Shown: piece after piece, positions 12,232-24,309 of the stretch
How positions within the stretch are numbered: the first letter of the stretch is position 1
How the letters are laid out: every line of letters starts with the position of its first letter
From: Allium sativum
Lineage: Eukaryota; Streptophyta; Magnoliopsida; Asparagales; Amaryllidaceae
Direction: 5' to 3'
NCBI GenBank assembly: GCA_030737875.1
Contig: CM060921.1
Coordinates: forward strand, 400,250,192 to 400,314,191
DNA length: 64,000 nucleotides
Position numbers and translations under genes: made by a program
The notes under the pieces: generated by a model
What the model saw: only the letters and a program-made list of their open reading frames with translations
Databases searched by the model: none
Told to the model about the DNA's origin: nothing

Positions 12232-13489
12232 TGTAACTAACTTTCTAACCCTAAATCACTTTCTGTAAAACCAGAAACCGGCCTCCACCTTCTTCTCCTT
12301 AAACGTGAAAAATCCACAAAAGAAATTTCAAAATAAATTCAAATCAAATTCTATAAATCACGAAATACATATTTTTGGGATCCTTGTAAGAAGAGCTTTC
12401 CACCTATATGACTATTAGGTGGTGCGATCGAGTCTTAGGTGTGTTGAAATTTTCCGGCGATGGTTAGGGTTTCGAAATTTGGGGGATTTTCATGCTTCAA
12501 ATTGGTTCTTGGTTATTGTAGTTGGGTTTAATGTAGGATTTGGGTTATGTAGTGATTTTTTTGTAGGATTCGGAGCAGGAAAGTGACGCGGTCACTGTGC
12601 AGTAGGAGGGGTGTCGCGAGGTAGTAGCTGAGCGCGATCTTGGTGATGTCGATACGGGAGAATAGAGTAACCGAAGTGGAGATTTTTCATGGTTTTTGTT
12701 CGATTTACTTTTGATCATTAAAGGAGAATATGAAGCAGAAAGATTCAGATGTGGCTGCGTTGTTCTGGAGGACGGGATCTGTTTGCTTCGATGGGGAAGA
12801 AGGGGTATGCGGTTATGGGCTGTTGAAGGGAGATGGGCCGAATTGGTTAAAGGGTGAGGCCCGATTTAATTTGGTTAGGGTTTAAATTTTATTTAAATGT
12901 TTATTAACTTCGTAAACTCATAACTTCGTGATACGATATCAGAATTGGACGAAACAAGATCCGTTAGGATCGCATGGACGGTGGCTACGCACTGGAAGTG
13001 ATTGGGAGTGAATCCGAGCTCATTATAATTTATATCAAAATAAATGTCTGTCTGAATCAAGCGATGGTCATCGTTATTAACGATGATCGTCCAATGTGAG
13101 TAAACCTCACTAACTCTACTCAATTTATATTTTTATAAAATAGTTTTAGAATTTTTATAATGGTTGGTTGTTGTGTGTTGGTTATTTGGTTGAACTGCTA
13201 GTCAGTTGATTGAAAATATAGATAACGATATAGATACAAATCGTTAATCAAATATTAATTCTGTTTAGCAGAATATTTCATAGTAAAATGAAATTGATGT
13301 TAATTTTATTGTTTAACATCTGTAGATGCAGGGAAACAGGTCGGAGGGACCCAAACTGGGTTCCTCAACATTTATTTTACTGTATTCATATATTGTGTTT
13401 TATGATGTGGTATGAAATCTGTTATTGATTTTGTATGGTTGAATGATGCCGATAATTGTTGTATGGTATGCTAAATACCATAGGTAATA

Positions 13490-13915
13490 CTAGAATGTTA
13501 AAAAGGAAATTTTCAATGTTTTATTGAAAAAGAAATATTTATAAAATCAAAAGATTTTATAAAAAATATTTATCTAGAAAATAAATAGATTTAAATGGGA
13601 TATTTATTTGTTAATCAAATAAATAGAATTGAAAAAAGAATTATTTGTAAACTATTACAAATAGAATTGAAAAGAAATATTTATTTTAAATAAATAGAAT
13701 AGAAAGAGGAAATATTTGTAAAACAAATAGAAAAGGGAATAGTTAGATTATAAAAGGGATTATTTATAAAATAAATAGATTTTATAAATAGAAAATATTT
13801 TACAGAATAAATAGAATTGTCAAAAGGGGAATTTATTTTGTAAATAAATAGATTATAAAAGGGAATACTTGAAAAAGTGACTATAATTACATAAAAGGAG
13901 AATTTTACATTTGAA
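13490..13915 (+). repeat. Palindromic array 1 in LTR F
   Basis: Successive short inverted repeats on the theme TATTTATTTTAAATAAATA alternate with GAAAAGGGAA-type spacers. Examples include TATTTGTAAA..TTACAAATA and TATTTGT..ACAAATA. About ten units occur, each able to form a 7-9 bp stem. Arms change together, so paired positions stay complementary. Confidence 0.8.
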
Positions 13916-13923
13916 AGGTTTAG

Positions 13924-13944
13924 ACCCGTGCTTCGCACACGGGT
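13924..13944 (+). repeat. GC-rich hairpin in LTR F
   Basis: ACCCGTG and CACGGGT form a perfect 7 bp stem around the loop CTTCGCA. It stands alone in an otherwise very AT-rich region just after array 1. Confidence 0.8.
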
Positions 13945-14129
13945 ATAACGTGTTATGGATTTAAAGCAAAGTTTTAAATAGAATCTATTCTGACCGATAG
14001 ATTGAGAAGATAAATTTATACATAATATTTTATAAATTAGATGAAATATTTATCATTGTATAAATAGAATTTATAAGCCAGGATTTATATAGAGAAGTAA
14101 GAATCGATTTCAACATCGATATTTAAACT

Positions 14130-14790
14130 GAATAAACATAGAGTGAGTCAAAGAAGTTAATCAGTTAGGGTTAGTTAGATAGAGTTAATCGAATTAGAAA
14201 TTTATGAATATTAGTTATTCAATTAGAGTTGATGAATATAGTTATTTGAGATAGAGTTAGTCAAATATAGTTATTCAAGATGAGTCGCCATTTTGTACGA
14301 CTGCTAGCGTAATTCACAGGGCTACAGATAGTATACGGCGGTCGGATGTTTCCTGAGGGAATCAGGCGTAATCATTGTGATCGCTATGATCTAGAGTCAA
14401 GCGAAGGGAGTTAAATCGAATATTAGCTATTCGAAATAAAGTTAAAACAGACATAGTTATTCAGATATAAATTAATCGAATATTAGTTATTAGATAAGTG
14501 AGTTAAATAATTTGAGTTAAATAAATTAAGTTAATCAAGTGTGTTAATCCAGTATGTTAATCGGGTTGAGTTAGTCAAAATGAGTTAATTCAAAGGAGTT
14601 AATCGAATATAGTTTATTCAAAGGAGATTAATCGAATGTAAATCATTCGTAGAAAGTTAATCGAATGTAAATCATTCGAAGAAAGATTATCGAATATAGT
14701 TATTCGAAGAGAGAGTTATCGAATATAGTTTATTCGAAAAGGAGCTATCGAATAGAGATTATTCGAAAAGAGAATTATACATTGAATTCG
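14130..14790 (+). repeat. Palindromic array 2 in LTR F
   Basis: About twenty units of roughly 25-35 bp carry TCGAATA...TATTCGA inverted repeats, for instance TCGAATATAGTTATTCGA. Spacers include GAGTTAAT-like phrases. A less AT-rich insert at about 14280-14400 breaks the run. Confidence 0.8.
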
Positions 14791-15804
14791 ATTATATCGA
14801 AATTCGGGAAAGTAATATTTGCTTTCCGGTTAAATCAAGGTTTACTTATTTATTAATAGATGAGTGGTTTAGTTATTGAGTTAAATTAAGGATAAAAGTT
14901 ACAATCTGAAGTTGAATATTCAAGAAGAAAGGAATTATAATGCTATAGCTAAATCAATGTTTTAAAATAAAGAAGGGATTCATAAATAGAATCCGAGTTA
15001 CGTAAGGAAGTGTTAAAGATGCGAAAGGTGAACTTTGTCTATTTCGAGGTTAGGAATGTTGTTCAGTTAAGGTCTTAGAGGTAATTATACCCCAACTTGA
15101 TTGACTTCATTTTTAGCTAAGGGATGGGTAAGGTTCGATAGTGAAGATTGATTAAGTAAATTTAGTTAATGAGTGTAATGGTTTAAATTGGCTTAGTGAT
15201 GTTTTATTTAAACATCTGTTGAATAAATTTTGGAAACATTTTTCCAAATATAATCAGAGATATTTTCTAATCATAGAAAATGAAATGTTGATGAGAAAAG
15301 AATACTGTAATGACAATGATACGTGAAACAAAGATGGAAATGTTTTCCAATGATTGATGACGTATATTCCTAAATTTAGGAAATAAGAATTTACAAGTAT
15401 ATAGAAATGGGGAAATGGATAAATTAAAGATAATTTTCTAGAAAGAGATAAATGAGGATTGATGATTGATCGATAGAATTTCCATCTGGAAATAATATCG
15501 TTGTTTGCACACCTGTTTTTCTTTGATAATTAAATCACCAACTATCGAAGTTTTTGACCATTTCTCCGTCGTCAATACAGAGAGACCGGGACAGATTCAT
15601 CATCTGAAAACCACTCTGTATGGACGTTAGCGTTGCAATCAAATATGATGAACATAATTAAAGATGGAGTTATGCTATCCTGTTACAGAATAGTGCCTTC
15701 GGTTTGTCAGTCCCAGGACAAACGTAAATGGACGAATGTCTGACGGAGTATATCTAATAGATGGCGTAAGTTGACCTCTTCAAACGTACTTACGTTTGGT
15801 GGCA

Positions 15805-15820
15805 GAGAAATTCGTTTCTC
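15805..15820 (+). repeat. Conserved hairpin HP1 in LTR F
   Basis: GAGAAA-TTCG-TTTCTC lies 1108 bp before the LTR end. The same site in E, B and C reads GAGAAT-TT-ATTCTC on the sense strand, so the last pair of the stem changed on both arms together. Downstream TTTGCTTTATACCC resembles TTGCTTAACACCC of B and C. Confidence 0.7.
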
Positions 15821-16492
15821 TTTGCTTTATACCCGTGGTATTTTTTGGGAAATCAATTGGTGATTTGGCGGGTATGACGATGTGGCATTCAAAGTGAATG
15901 GTGGTCAGGTGTTTTAAAAGATACGTTATGACCTCAAGCCTCATCAACCGGGAAATGACAAAAATCGGGCGGGCAGCATGGCCAAGTGGGTCGCTCCCAT
16001 TAGGGTGTGTATCACCTATCTAGAGAAAATCCAATTCATTCTTTTGTCTATTCGATGTTGTCCCTTTTCGGGAAGACGGTGGGTAGCACCCAACCGTTGC
16101 TGATACACATTCGATACACTCAAGCGAAATGAGTGGTCAGTCATGTGTGGGCCGGGTTGCAAGACGTTCTTGTTGAACGCAGTGTATTCATCTCTAGAGA
16201 TACACTATAGGTAGGTGGTCCCATACCTTGTCATAGTGGGAATCCAATCTCCAATAAGCGCCCGCGGTTTTGTTTGTATACTATATATATTGAACGTGAG
16301 ATGCAAGCGTTCTGCTAGATTGATAATTACTTGTGATTAGACATTATTATAATATCAGAGAAGTAATGATTTCCAAAAGTATTTTCGGTTATCGTAAGGT
16401 AAAAACCGTCCGTGTTTATGTGTGGATTGGTCTTATGATTATCTTTTCTTTTGAAAAGGATTTTGAAAAGTTAAACCGATGATTTGAGTTTA

Positions 16493-16583
16493 CTCACACG
16501 AGTCCCATGATTGACCCAGAGTTTGTTTTGTTTTGTTTTCCTTAAACTCTTGGGTGCCCAAATTTGTACGGGCAATCAAGTAG
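16493..16583 (+). repeat. Conserved LTR stem-loop block in F
   Basis: This block opens with CTCACACGAGTCCCATGATTGACC and is the F copy of a module found in B, C and E (quoted in two parts here: CTCACACGAGTCCC, ATGATTGACC). Its 3' half forms CTTGGGTGCCC ... GGGCAATCAAG. It ends 345 bp before the LTR end. Confidence 0.8.
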
Positions 16584-16933
16584 TTCATGTCTTTACAGAT
16601 ATACATGGAGGAGCTTGAAGCAAGAGCCTTCAGGATTATATAGCTATTGTTATTTCCGCTGTGTGTAAGTGTTGTACTCTGATAATGCTATTGTATACTG
16701 TTTTATTTCAAAGCTATGTTATAGATTATATATTATTCGTTCCACTTTGAGATTCGTATTATTCTGATTCTATTCTGTGGTGATCTTCTTCTTCTATTCT
16801 AATTTTTTATCTTATCTATTCTCACCCTCTAACTTCTTTCTATTAATGATCAGGAGTTTCCGATGTCTGAATAGTCAACATGGTAGTTTTATGTTGATTT
16901 TCGGAGTCGAAAATCCCAGTTCGTTACATATTT

Positions 16934-19133
16934 TAATTCCAATTCAAATTCGCATTCAGTTGATTAAAAATCAATTTTATTCCTTAATTAGGAAATTAAA
17001 TTTCAAAACAATTTCACAATTCAAGTTCATCTCTTATAAGTACAAACCAATTCGAATTCAAATTCGTCTCTACTAAAAGTTCGTACCAATTCGAATCCAT
17101 AACTTAATATGAGTTCATTTGTTATTTAAATATCGTTATATAACTTTACATCTTTAAACTTCGAAATTAAATCACGAAATCTAACTTATCCATCTTGAGT
17201 TTATCATTAAAGTTTATAAAATATATATATATAAGAAAATAAATTTTGAAAATATATATATATAAGCTTATAAAATTCTAAAATAAATTAGAAATAGGTT
17301 ATAAACATGTACAAGTTTAAAATAATATAAAAATAGATTTAAAGAAATTTTTATAATAATATAAAAGGGTTAAAATACTTATATGAATAAATTATATGGT
17401 TTAAAATAAATAAATTTATAAGTAAAATCTTAAATAAACATTTAAATCCCTATTTACAAATAAAATCATTTTAATATAGATAATTTAAAATATACAAAAT
17501 AATTTAAATTTAAATAAAATATAAATTCTTAAGTAAATATTTAAAAATAAAATTTTCTAAATCATTTTACTTCGAAAACATAACCGACGGTGTCCGTATA
17601 TAGTTTTCTACCCTATGATCAAGTGATACAGATATTTATCATTTTAACACGCAATTTATAAAATTTCTACGGGCCTGTCATTTCAACCCGCGATCCCAAA
17701 TTTAGTTAAAATCATTCAGGTCTATCATTTCAACCCATTATGATTTTTCCCTTTTCTAATGTCCGTTCAGGTATGTATCATTTCAACTCTTAGTGATTTT
17801 TCCTAAACCGGGGTATCAACAATCACAAACAACAATCATATAGCAACAATCACAACATATATATCATCAGTGCAACTATGTGTCATATGAATATATCATG
17901 TCACATATGAAATGTGCATATATATCAAATCAAACAATTTCTATCAGCAATCCTATACATTCCATATAACAGTTCATTGTTGATCTAACATCCATGAAAA
18001 ATGTAAGTCAGATGTGAGATAAACTCACCGTTCGTGGTATAGATTAGAAATAACAGATGGATTTGACGCCAGATTGAAACAGCGTCTTCAAGGCATGGTC
18101 CATAATTGATTTAAATCATGGTAACCACTCAATAAATTAGTTTTATTGGATATAATGAGGAATGGATTGGTTCGGATACTGGATTTCAGACAGGTTTCGA
18201 ACTCAATGCCATACTCAACCCAAATAAACACAAAACCAATTCAACCGAAAGTAAAACACAAAAGTTCTTTACACAAAATTATTATACAATTATATATATA
18301 TATTTTTTTTAAAAACACACCACACATTAAAACCCGTATATATAAAAAAATTATAAATTATATAAGCATACTAAAATCGTTAAAATATATAAATTCATAT
18401 ACATACAAAAACAAATATATTATCGTAACTCGCCCACATAATAAACAACACCCAGCTTATACCCATAAAACTATACAACACACACGTATGCACACAAGTA
18501 CAACTAATCACGCATGCTACAACAAACACACCCAATATAAACTATCACACTGTTCATTGAGATATACAACAAACCCATTAATAAAAAAGAACTCACGCTG
18601 AAACCATACACTAGAAACGCTACACAATAACACTCCACTCACACCATTTACACAACACACATGCAAGGGGAAAAGAGGGTCAGTTTGGGCTATGAAAGAG
18701 GCCAGGCGGAGGCTCGTCTTCACGGTGGCATAGCGGTCTTGGAGCTTGGCTTCAGGCGTCACGGGTTGGTAGGAGGCGAAGGGGTGGGCTGGGTTATGTC
18801 CAACTGGGGTTCGGCAGCCGGGGAAAGAAGCTAAGCGGGTTACGGAGAGGTCGGCTCGAGTGGCGAACTGCAGCTTGCACGTGAAGGACCAGAGATGGGT
18901 CTTGGTGAACTCGAGGTCGACACGGGTAGGTGGGCGAAAGAGAGGGCGGAGTCGGGACTTCTGATGTTGGGCGAAGGGCACGGCTTCATTCATGGAGGAA
19001 GCTGCGAGGGGAGGCGGCCTTGGCAGCGGGCGCGGGCTTTGCGAAGGCAGTATGGTTCATCGGCATGTCAAGGCAGAGGCGAGGGTGGTGACGTGAGTGA
19101 GGGCGGAGGTGGGAGGCTCGATGAAGAAGCAAG
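16934..19133 (-). repeat. D, middle segment
   Basis: This is LTR D between F and E. It is AT-rich with AATTCGAATT-type repeats to about 17570, then has phrases repeating TATCATTTCAACCC (17640-17800). From about 18690 to 19133 it is GC-rich. On the minus strand (D sense) this GC-rich part is the start of the leader, as in the other LTRs. A 158-residue minus-strand frame here (18517-18993) shows no protein-like motifs and I treat it as noncoding. No gene is seen. Confidence 0.65.
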
Positions 19134-20010
19134 GTGCGTGTAACGACCCTGAATTTTGGGGCCAATTTAAAATTTATTTTAAGTGATTTTAAATGAGTTT
19201 TGATATTTAAAATAATCTATTTTAAATAATAAGGATCACAAATTTGGTTCAAATCAAAGTTAGAATGAATAAATTAATTTTAATTATAAAAAGAGCTAGA
19301 AATAGCGCGGTAGTTTGAAAAGTCAAACTTGAACTTTGACTAATCATACAGGATGCAAAATTTAACGGATTTTAGTGAAACCTAAAATATTAGAATCTAT
19401 TTAAAAATATCTTTCCAATGAATCCGAAAAATCGAAATTTCATAGCGAAAATCAAAAGTTATGGCCAATTCAATTTTTAGAAAGGTCGGTGGGTAATTTG
19501 CATAGGACAAAAATGCTACTTTTTGCATACGAAGGAATTTGAACTCGAAACCACATCCATTGGTTTCAGAATGACGTTTCTGCATTAAAAAACAGTAAAC
19601 ACTTATATATTTCGAGTTTCGGAAAATATTTGTTTAAAAATGTATTTTTAATATTAAATATATTCGCCTTGAAAATAGCCATTTTTCAAAAAGTCTCAGA
19701 ATCGAACGAAATTAATTTTGTTGTGATCGTATCGTCATAAGAAAGCCAAAAATAATTTTTCTAGATTTTTCTGAGTCCGTATGTGGTCCCGGTGAATTTG
19801 TGCGTACGTTTGAATTTAAAATAATGATTTATTTTTAAAACTGAAAAACGGAGGCCAAGATGACAGTTTGGGCTAACGGGACAGGTTCAGATGAGTTCGG
19901 AACGGGGGCTATTTGGTATAAATGACAGTCGTTGGGCCTGAATCGGAGTTTGGACCAAAACGGGCTTTTTGGGCTAATTAAAGAATAATAAAATAACCCT
20001 AATATAATAA

Positions 20011-20018
20011 TATAAAAT
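20011..20018 (+). promoter_or_regulatory. Putative TATA box, 5' LTR of E
   Basis: TATAAAAT lies 872 bp from the LTR start, at the boundary between AT-rich U3 and the pyrimidine-rich leader. The 3' LTR copy is at 26800-26807. Spacing matches B (876) and C (875-876). Confidence 0.6.
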
Positions 20019-20039
20019 CCGAAATCACTATTCATCTTC

Positions 20040-20400
20040 TCAAACCCGTCATTTTCAGCCGCCACAAAACCCATTAAGCTTCAAAAATTCAAACTCAGTT
20101 TTCTCCTTCGTTTCTCAACGGAATTTAGCGTGTGAGTACTCGTTTCGAAGCTCTCGCCGAGCTCTTCGATTTGGTACCAACCTCAGCCATTCTCGTGCCT
20201 CGATCCGCCCGCCCCGTCCCCGCCAAGGTCCGCCGGTCGCAGCCTCCCCTAGGCCCCACGTCGCCGCCGCACCTCGCCACCTTCTGGCCGTGCGTAGCTC
20301 TCTCGTAGCCGGTCCTTCTCCAACAAACGGCTCGTCGTTTCGTCAACTACAACTCCAGAAAATCGAATTTGAAGTTTTGAACAAATTCTGAAAATAAGGT
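20040..20400 (+). other. GC/C-rich leader of E with possible splice donor
   Basis: The sense strand is C-rich (for example CGATCCGCCCGCCCCGTCCC) and then ends at AATAAG|GTATGC, a good plant 5' splice-site match with GT at 20399-20400. The minus-strand frame at 20125-20346 is a composition artefact. I infer an untranslated leader; a spliced leader intron spanning the array is possible but untested. A small hairpin ACGCTT-TT-AAGCGT follows at about 20419. Confidence 0.4.
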
Positions 20401-21049
20401 ATGCTTCAGATTTTGCGACGCTTTTAAGCGTTGCTGCAGCAGTTGTTAAAAGTCAGAATTATTCAAACATTGATAACTAATGCGTATGAACCCCGAATCT
20501 GAAAATTTCAGATCCGACAGGACCATGGCGACGAGTAGGCTTTGGTAAGACTGATTAGGGTGAGAATTTTATTTTTATTTAATTTAATTTATTTTATTAT
20601 TATTTTTATGATTATTAACAGTAGAACCGATACGACATGATATTTAAACATAGATCTAAACCGATCATAACATATGACGTGAAATCGGAATTGTCTATAA
20701 TGCTATGTGATTAGACCTGAAATTTCAGGTTTAAATCTGAATTATAAATTAATTAAAATTATTTATATGTTCTTTATTTAATTACACCGTGTTGATTTTA
20801 CTAATGCCCAGTTATAACATCACCTTGTAATCACGTGGATGCTAGTTATTGGATTTAGATTTGTGGTTATGTTTGGATGTGTGGTCATGCGATGTGATGA
20901 AAATTTACAATTTATTTGATGCAAATAAATTAAGAATGCTACTTGTGATGAATGCTACTTGTGATGAGATTTATATTCTCTTCTTATGTAAAATTGAAAT
21001 GGGAAAAAGTAACATTATTTTGATATTAATAATAAGTAACTTACATTGT

Positions 21050-23870
21050 TGAGAGATTAACATCATTTTTGATGTTAATAAGAAACATTTGCAATGCATG
21101 AAGATTAACATTTTTTTTTAAAATGTTAGTAAAAAGTAAAGTTCACCACATATGTAAATCAACATTTGTAATGTTAACGTTATAAAACTCATCACTTATG
21201 TAAATTAACATTTTTAATATTATAAAAATTACAAAGTGGGAATTTGCGGGTCTTTACAATTTTGGTGTTAATAATAAGAAATTTTCAATGCATGAAAAAT
21301 TAACATCTTTAATGTTAATTAAATAGTAATTTTACCGCAAGTGTACATTAACATTTTTTTTACGATTAATAAAGAAAGAAATCAAACGTAGGATGAAATT
21401 AACATTCTTAATGTTAATATTATAAAAATTCAACCGTATGTACATTAACATTCTTAATGTTAATATTATAAAAATTCAACCGTATGTACATTAACATTTT
21501 TAATGTTAATATTATAAAAATTCAACCGTATGTACATTAACATTTTTAATGTTAATATTATAAAAATTCAACCGTATGTACATTAACATTTTTAATGTTA
21601 ATATTATAAAAATTCAACCGTATGATGACATTAACATTTTTAATGTTAATATTATAAATTAAATATTGGACATGTAAAATTTCACATTTTTACTAACGTG
21701 AATAAAATAAATTATTAGGCATGTAACACATTTTCATTAATGTGAATAAATTGTAATGTGAATAAAATGGTAATTTTAACTGTATGCACAATATGCATTC
21801 TTATTAATGTAATATATATAAGAATTTACTCCGTAGGTGAAATTTAAATTTTTAGAAATGTAACTAAAGTCTATCTTTTATTTTATGTAAACAAATTGAG
21901 AATGTGAAATGTAACTAAAGTTTACGTTTTATTTTATTAAGAATGTGATATGTAAATAAAGTTTACATTTTTTTAATGTAATATATTCAAGGACTTCACC
22001 GTAGGAAAAAGATTACATTTTTATCAATGTAATTAAAGTAGGAATTGGTATTAACATTAAATTTACATTTAATTATGTAAAATTAAGGTATGAAATTTGG
22101 AATGACATAAATTTACATTTAATTATGTAAAACCAAAGTAGGAATTTGTGTTAACATGAAATTTACATTGAATTATGTAAAATTAAAGTGATGAGAAATT
22201 AACATTTTGTTTAATGTTAAATATAAGGAATTTACATGGTATGAGAAAGTAACATTATTTTTAAATGTTAATAATAAGAAACTACACCGCATGAGCAATT
22301 AACATTATTTTTAATGTTAATTAAATAGTAATTTCACCGCATGTGTAAATTAACATTTTTAATGTTAAAGATAACACCGTATGATGTAATTAACATTTTT
22401 AATGTTAATATAATAAAACTTTAACCGTAGGATGTCATTAATATTTTTAATGTTAATATAAAAGTATTTACAACGTATGATAAATTAACATTTTTGTGTC
22501 AATGTTAAAAATAAGTATTCACATCGAATGAAAATTAACAATTTTGTTAATGATACAAATAAGAATTTACCTTGTATGAGGAATTAATATTATTTTTGAT
22601 GCTAAAAATAAGTAATTTACAATGCATGAAAAACGGACATTTTTAATGTCAATTAAATAGTAATTTTACCGTAGGATGAAATGGACATTTTTAATGTAAA
22701 TTAACTAGAAATTTCAACCGTAGGATTTAGTTAACATTATTTATAATGTTAACATAAAGAAAATTTAACCGTATGATAAAATTAACTTTATTTTTAATGT
22801 TAATGATGCGTAATTTAAACGTATGATAAGATTAACATTATTTTTAATGTTAAATAAAAAGAATTTACATTGTAGGATGATTAACATTATTTTTAATGTT
22901 AAAGTAAAAGAATTTCACCGTAGAAGGATTTAACATTATTTGTAATGTTTAAATAAAAGAATTTCACCATAGGGTAATTAACATTATTTATAATGTTAGT
23001 GTATAAGGAATTTGACCGTAAGATGAATTAACATTGTTTTTAATGTTAATATATAGTGAATTCCACCGTAGTATGAATTACCATTATATTTTGTTTATGA
23101 TAAAATAAAGGAAATTCAACCGCAGGTTGAATTAACATAATTTTAATGTTAAATTAAAGAGTAACTTAACCGTAGGATTGAGCTACATTATTTTTAATGT
23201 AAAGTAATAAAGTAATTTAACATAGGATGAGATTACATTATTTTTAATGTTAATAAAGGATAATTTAACCACAGGGTTAATATACATTTATTTTTAATGT
23301 TAATATTAAGAGAATTACTTCGTAGGATAAAATTTACATTATTTTATAATGTTAACATAAAAGAGAATTGACCGTAGGAATGTTACATTTTTTATGAAAT
23401 TAAGAAGGAATAACACCATAGGGTGAGCTAACATTATTTTTAATGTTAATAAAGGGTAATTTAACCATAGGATAAGTCAACATTATCTTTAATGTTAAAA
23501 TTAAGAAAATATGCATCGTAGGATGAGTTAACATTATTCTAAATGTTAATATAAAAAGTGTATATACCATAGGGAAAAATTTACATTATTTTAATGTTAA
23601 AATAAAGGAATTCCACCGTAGGATAAGTTTACATTTTATTCAATGTAAATAGGTTAGAATGCGACATGTAAATGCAAGTTTACATTTTATTCAATGTAAA
23701 TAGGTAAGAATGCGACATGTAAATGCAAGTTTACATTTTATTCAATGTAAATAGGTAAGAATGCGACATGTAAATGCAAGTTTACATTTTATTCAATGTA
23801 AATAGGTAAGAATGCGACATGTAAATGAAAGTTTACATTTTAATTAATGTAAATAAAAATATGATTTTGA
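21050..23870 (+). repeat. Giant palindromic array, 5' LTR of E
   Basis: About 50 units of roughly 45-60 bp each centre on an inverted repeat TTAACATT-(3 to 7 nt)-AATGTTAA or the related TTTACATT...AATGTAAA. Spacers commonly carry ACCGTAGGATGA or CACCGTATG. Most units are diverged in sequence yet keep complementary arms. Two stretches are recent near-perfect tandems: a 46 bp unit about five times (21398-21650) and a 51 bp unit about four times (23635-23870). No coding capacity. Confidence 0.92.
23635..23870 (+). repeat. 51 bp tandem repeat within the E array
   Basis: Four near-identical copies of a unit containing TTTACATTTTATTCAATGTA, then AATAGGTAAGAATGCGACATG. The same number is present in the 3' LTR (about 30424-30655), so the expansion predates the insertion of E. 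Confidence 0.88.
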
Positions 23871-24295
23871 GAATGCGTCGTTAAATAAGAAGTTTGACTG
23901 TTTTAAATAATTAAAATAGAATGAATTGTTAATAAAAGTAATTATTAACAAATAAGAAGGATTTTCAAGATATATATATGTATATGCATACGAGGATTGT
24001 TTGGGAAGTCCGAGATATTCTCATCCCAAATTAATCCAGTGGCGTTAGAGATCGAAGTAAGAAGACGACGCATGAAGACCGTAAATCTTCCCTCGAATGG
24101 ACAACGATCGACACCCTGAATTGACTTGCTACCAATTCATGGGTCAAGGTCATTGCCCAGACGTACGTGTTGATTTCACGGATTTGACTTTCGTTCAGAC
24201 CCAGAGCATAAGTTTAAATGGATGGTGTGTCTGACATCGTACTTCGTTATATATCATATTGTTGATTTTCTGTTAATATATAAATATTGGTGGTG

Positions 24296-24309
24296 GAGAA
24301 TTTATTCTC
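24296..24309 (+). repeat. Conserved hairpin HP1, 5' LTR of E
   Basis: GAGAAT-TT-ATTCTC follows GGTGGTG and precedes AACTTAGCACCC. The 3' LTR copy is at 31101-31114. The module lies 1328 bp before the LTR end. Confidence 0.75.

Larger units (their letters stand above)
11154..16928 (+). mobile_element. Element F: 5.8 kb gypsy solo LTR
   Basis: The LTR starts TGTAACGACCTGG at 11154 and ends CAGTTCGTTACA at 16928, flanked by TATTT on both sides (11149-11153, 16929-16933). It contains no primer site, polypurine tract or coding domain, so it is a solo LTR at 5775 bp. It has the same layout as B, C and E: a U3 with reiterated inverted repeats, a TATA box, a leader, palindromic arrays (13490-14790), a conserved hairpin (15805-15820) and the conserved stem-loop block (16493-16583). 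It interrupts D in D's AT-rich mid region. Confidence 0.9.

Noticed and set aside
12600..12880. GC-richer stretch in F as an exon
   Set aside because: It sits where the leader of B, C and E lies, has no sustained frame and precedes the palindromic arrays in the same order.
11154..16928. F as a complete element with its own interior
   Set aside because: No primer site, polypurine tract, second LTR copy or coding domain occurs between the ends; the internal order matches a single LTR.
18517..18993. 158-residue minus-strand frame in GC-rich DNA of D
   Set aside because: GC-rich leader DNA lacks stops by composition; there is no recognisable domain, and parallel leaders in B, C and E carry unrelated frames.
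21050..23870. CRISPR-like array (regular short repeats with spacers)
   Set aside because: Repeats are palindromic, drift along the array, spacers are themselves related, the sequence lies inside a plant LTR and is duplicated in the partner LTR, and there are no cas genes.
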